A stretch of DNA of 64,000 nucleotides from Protonemura montana. Taxonomy: Eukaryota > Arthropoda > Insecta > Plecoptera > Nemouridae. Of the stretch, positions 62,180 to 64,000 are shown one piece after another (positions within the stretch are counted from its first letter, which is position 1; every line of letters begins with the position of its first letter). The translations under genes were made by a program, and so were the position numbers. The DNA is taken from assembly GCA_947568835.1 (NCBI GenBank), contig OX387610.1, forward strand, positions 17,097,050 to 17,161,049, in the 5' to 3' direction. The notes beneath the pieces were generated by a model. It searched no databases. It saw nothing but the letters and a program-made list of their open reading frames with translations, and was not told where the DNA came from.

Positions 62180-64000
62180 CTAAGCCTCGGTAAAAAGACA
62201 CTCCAGACACTTTTCCCCGCTTGCCAGACTCTCCAGACAGTCTGCCTTAGAAGCAAGACGCTCCAGACATTCTGCCTCACTTGCTAGACGCTCTAAACAC
62301 TCTGTCTTAGAAGCAAGACGCTCCAGACACCCTGTCTCGCTTGCCAGACGCTCCAAACACTCTGTCTTAGAAGCAAGACGCTCCAGACACCCTGTTTGGC
62401 ATGCCTGACGCTCCAGATACTCTGCTTTGCTTGCCAGACGCTCCAGACACTCTACCACGCTAGCCAGAAGCTACAGACACTCTACTTTGCTAGGAAGACG
62501 CTTTAGACACTCTACCTCGGTAATAAAACGCTCCAGAAACTCTGCCTCGCTTGCAAGACGCTCCAGACTATCTGCCTTCCTAGCCAGACTCTTCAGAAGC
62601 TCTGCCATGCTAGCAATTCGCTCCAGACACTTTGCCTCACTAGCAAGAAGCTCCAGGCACTCTGCTTTGCTTGCCAGACGCTCCAGACACTCATCCATGC
62701 TAGCCAGACGCTCCAGACACGCTGCCTCGCTAAAAAGACGCTTCAGACACTCTGCCTCGCTAACAAGACGCTCTAGACACTCTGCTTTGCTAGCAAGACG
62801 TTTCAGACACTCTTCCTCGCTAGCTAGACGCCCCAGACACTCTGCCTTGGTAGTAAGATGCTCCAGACTATCTGCCACGCTAGCTAGACGCTTCAGACAC
62901 TCTGCATTGGTAGTTAGATGCTCCAGACTATCTGCCACGCTAGCTAGACGCTCCAGACACTCTGCCTTGGTAGTTAGATGCTCCAGACTATCTGACACGC
63001 TAGCTAGACGCTCCAGACACTCTGCCTCGCTACCCAGACGCTCCAGAAACTCTGCATCGCTAGATTGGCGTCAGACACTTTGCCTTGCTAGACAGACGCT
63101 CCATACACTCTCGTTTTATTGCAAATCGCTTCAGACACTTTGCCTCGGTAATATCACGCTCAAGAAACTCTGCCTCGCTAGCAAGACGCTCCAGACACTC
63201 TGCCACGCTAGTCAGACGCTCCAGACACTCTGCCTCGCTAGCAAGACGCTCCAGAATTTCTGCTTAACTATCCAGACGCTCCAGACACTCTGCCATGCTA
63301 GCCAGACGCTGCAGACACTCTGATTCGCTACCCAGACGCTCCAGACACTCTGCTACGCTAGCTAGACGCTCCAGACACTCTGTCTTGCTACCCAGGCGCT
63401 CCAGACACTCTGCCTCGCTACCTAGACGCTCCAGACACTCTGTCTTGCTATCCAGACGCTCCAGACCCTCTGCTTTGCTAGCCAGGCGCTCCAGACACTC
63501 TGATTCGCTACCCAGACGCTCCAGACACTTTGCCTAGCTACTTAGACACACTAGACACTCTGCTTCGCTAGCTAGACGCTCCAGACACTCTGCCTTGCTA
63601 CCCAGACCCTCCAGACACTCTGCCTTCCTAGCCGGGTTCTCCAGACACTCTGACATGGTAGCCAGAGATTTCAGACACTCTGCTACGCTAGCTAGACGCT
63701 CCAGACACTCTGCCACGCTAGCAAGACGCTCCAGACACTCTGCCTCGCTACCCAGACGCTCAAGAGACTCTGCCTCGCAAGCCAGGCGCTTTAGACACTC
63801 TGCCTCGCTAGCTAGACGCTCCAGACACTCTACCATGCTAGCCAGACGCTATAGACTATCCGCCACGCTAGCCATAGGCTCCAGACAATCTGCCACGCTA
63901 GCAAGACGCTCCAGACACTCAGCTACGCTCGCCGGACGCTCCAGACACTCTGCCTCGCTATTCAGACGCTCCAGTTACTCTACCATGCTAGCTAGACTCT
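62180..64000. repeat. HOR segment 25 (1,821 bp visible, cut by window end)
   Basis: It repeats 14078-15898 in the same order, with the 28-mer at 63059-63086 and the start of module T at 63873. Private changes include CACACTAGACAC near 63545 and GACATGGTAGCC near 63655. The array continues beyond the window. Confidence 0.85.

Larger units (their letters stand above)
1..64000. repeat. 30-bp minisatellite array organised into kilobase-scale higher-order repeats
   Basis: Every line of the window is made of diverged copies of a 30-bp unit whose consensus halves are GCTAGCCAGACGCTC and CAGACACTCTGCCTC. The consensus is about 63% GC with 13 C and 6 G on the + strand. Units differ at recurrent sites (GCTAGC, GCTACC or GCTAGCT at the start; GCCTC, GCCAC, GCCAT or GCCTT at the end), so each unit has an identity, and long ordered strings of identities recur. 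That is the definition of a higher-order repeat. Spacings between recurring marker units are fully explained by 30-mers plus 28-, 15-, 32- and 29-bp variants. The array runs off both ends of the window. Family assignment is not possible by eye. The organisation resembles eukaryotic satellite DNA, but the role is unknown. Confidence 0.97.

Noticed and set aside
1..64000. CRISPR array (regular 30-bp direct repeats)
   Set aside because: The repeats are head to tail with no spacers, units vary throughout, and no cas-like gene is present.
1..64000. TAL-effector, pentapeptide-repeat or leucine-rich-repeat protein
   Set aside because: The ten-residue period does not match the 33-35, 5 or 20-30 residue periods of these families, and the signature residues are absent.
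1..64000. Telomeric or G-quadruplex array
   Set aside because: No TTAGGG-like short repeat is present, and the G-rich strand lacks runs of three or more G in the consensus.
1..64000. Transposon, LTR or tRNA gene within the array
   Set aside because: No terminal inverted repeats, target duplications, reverse-transcriptase or transposase motifs, or cloverleaf sequences were found. All sequence resolves into satellite units.

Overview
The whole 64,000-base window is one uninterrupted tandem array. I find no unique sequence, no RNA gene, no recognisable protein family, no transposon and no array edge. The basic unit is 30 bp, with a consensus whose halves are GCTAGCCAGACGCTC and CAGACACTCTGCCTC on the + strand. 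It looks like an older 9+9+12 composite (CAGACGCTC, CAGACACTC, then a 12-mer ending in GCTAGC). The + strand is C-rich (13 C to 6 G per consensus unit).

Above the 30-bp unit there is a clear higher-order repeat (HOR) structure. One marker unit carries an in-frame CTA (TAG on the minus strand) followed by GCCTCGGTAAAAAG. It recurs 25 times, at 346, 1634, 5173, 7090, 10179, 10989, 14078, 16116, 17554, 19877, 22200, 24523, 26846, 30401, 33986, 37571, 41064, 45935, 48513, 51869, 53667, 55105, 57413, 58851 and 62180. I use it to cut the window into segments. All spacings are explained exactly by 30-bp units plus four kinds of odd-length unit: a 28-mer (26 copies), a 15-mer (9), a 32-mer (7) and 29-mers (5). 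Between 346 and 62180 this gives 2,021 units of 30 bp and 46 odd units with nothing left over.

Region by region: 1-17.1 kb is a mosaic that includes a 3,899-bp tandem duplication (about 6.90-14.70 kb). About 17.07-28.69 kb is five tandem copies of a 2,323-bp HOR. 26.8-41 kb holds 3.5-kb HORs, two of which (3,585 bp each) differ at one base that I could find. 41-48 kb has 4,871-bp spaced homology with one orphan module. 46.1-52.8 kb is a 3,356-bp duplication. 53.0-60.5 kb is a 3,746-bp duplication. The last 1.8 kb returns to the module order seen at 14.1-15.9 kb. The final 128 bases match the first 128 with one difference.

Because 30 is divisible by 3, four of the six frames of the consensus are free of stops. 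Long open frames (up to about 490 codons) therefore exist on both strands by construction. The minus-strand frame spells a ten-residue repeat like EAECLERLAS, and a + frame spells LARRSRHSAS. Both are broken in every HOR by conserved in-frame stops and by the 28-mer frameshift, so I call no gene.

The organism cannot be identified from this sequence. A >64-kb multi-kilobase HOR satellite is typical of eukaryotic nuclear heterochromatin (centromeric, pericentromeric or subtelomeric) and would be exceptional in a bacterium. That is inference. There are no genes here that work together; the biology is the array itself and how it expands, exchanges and diverges.
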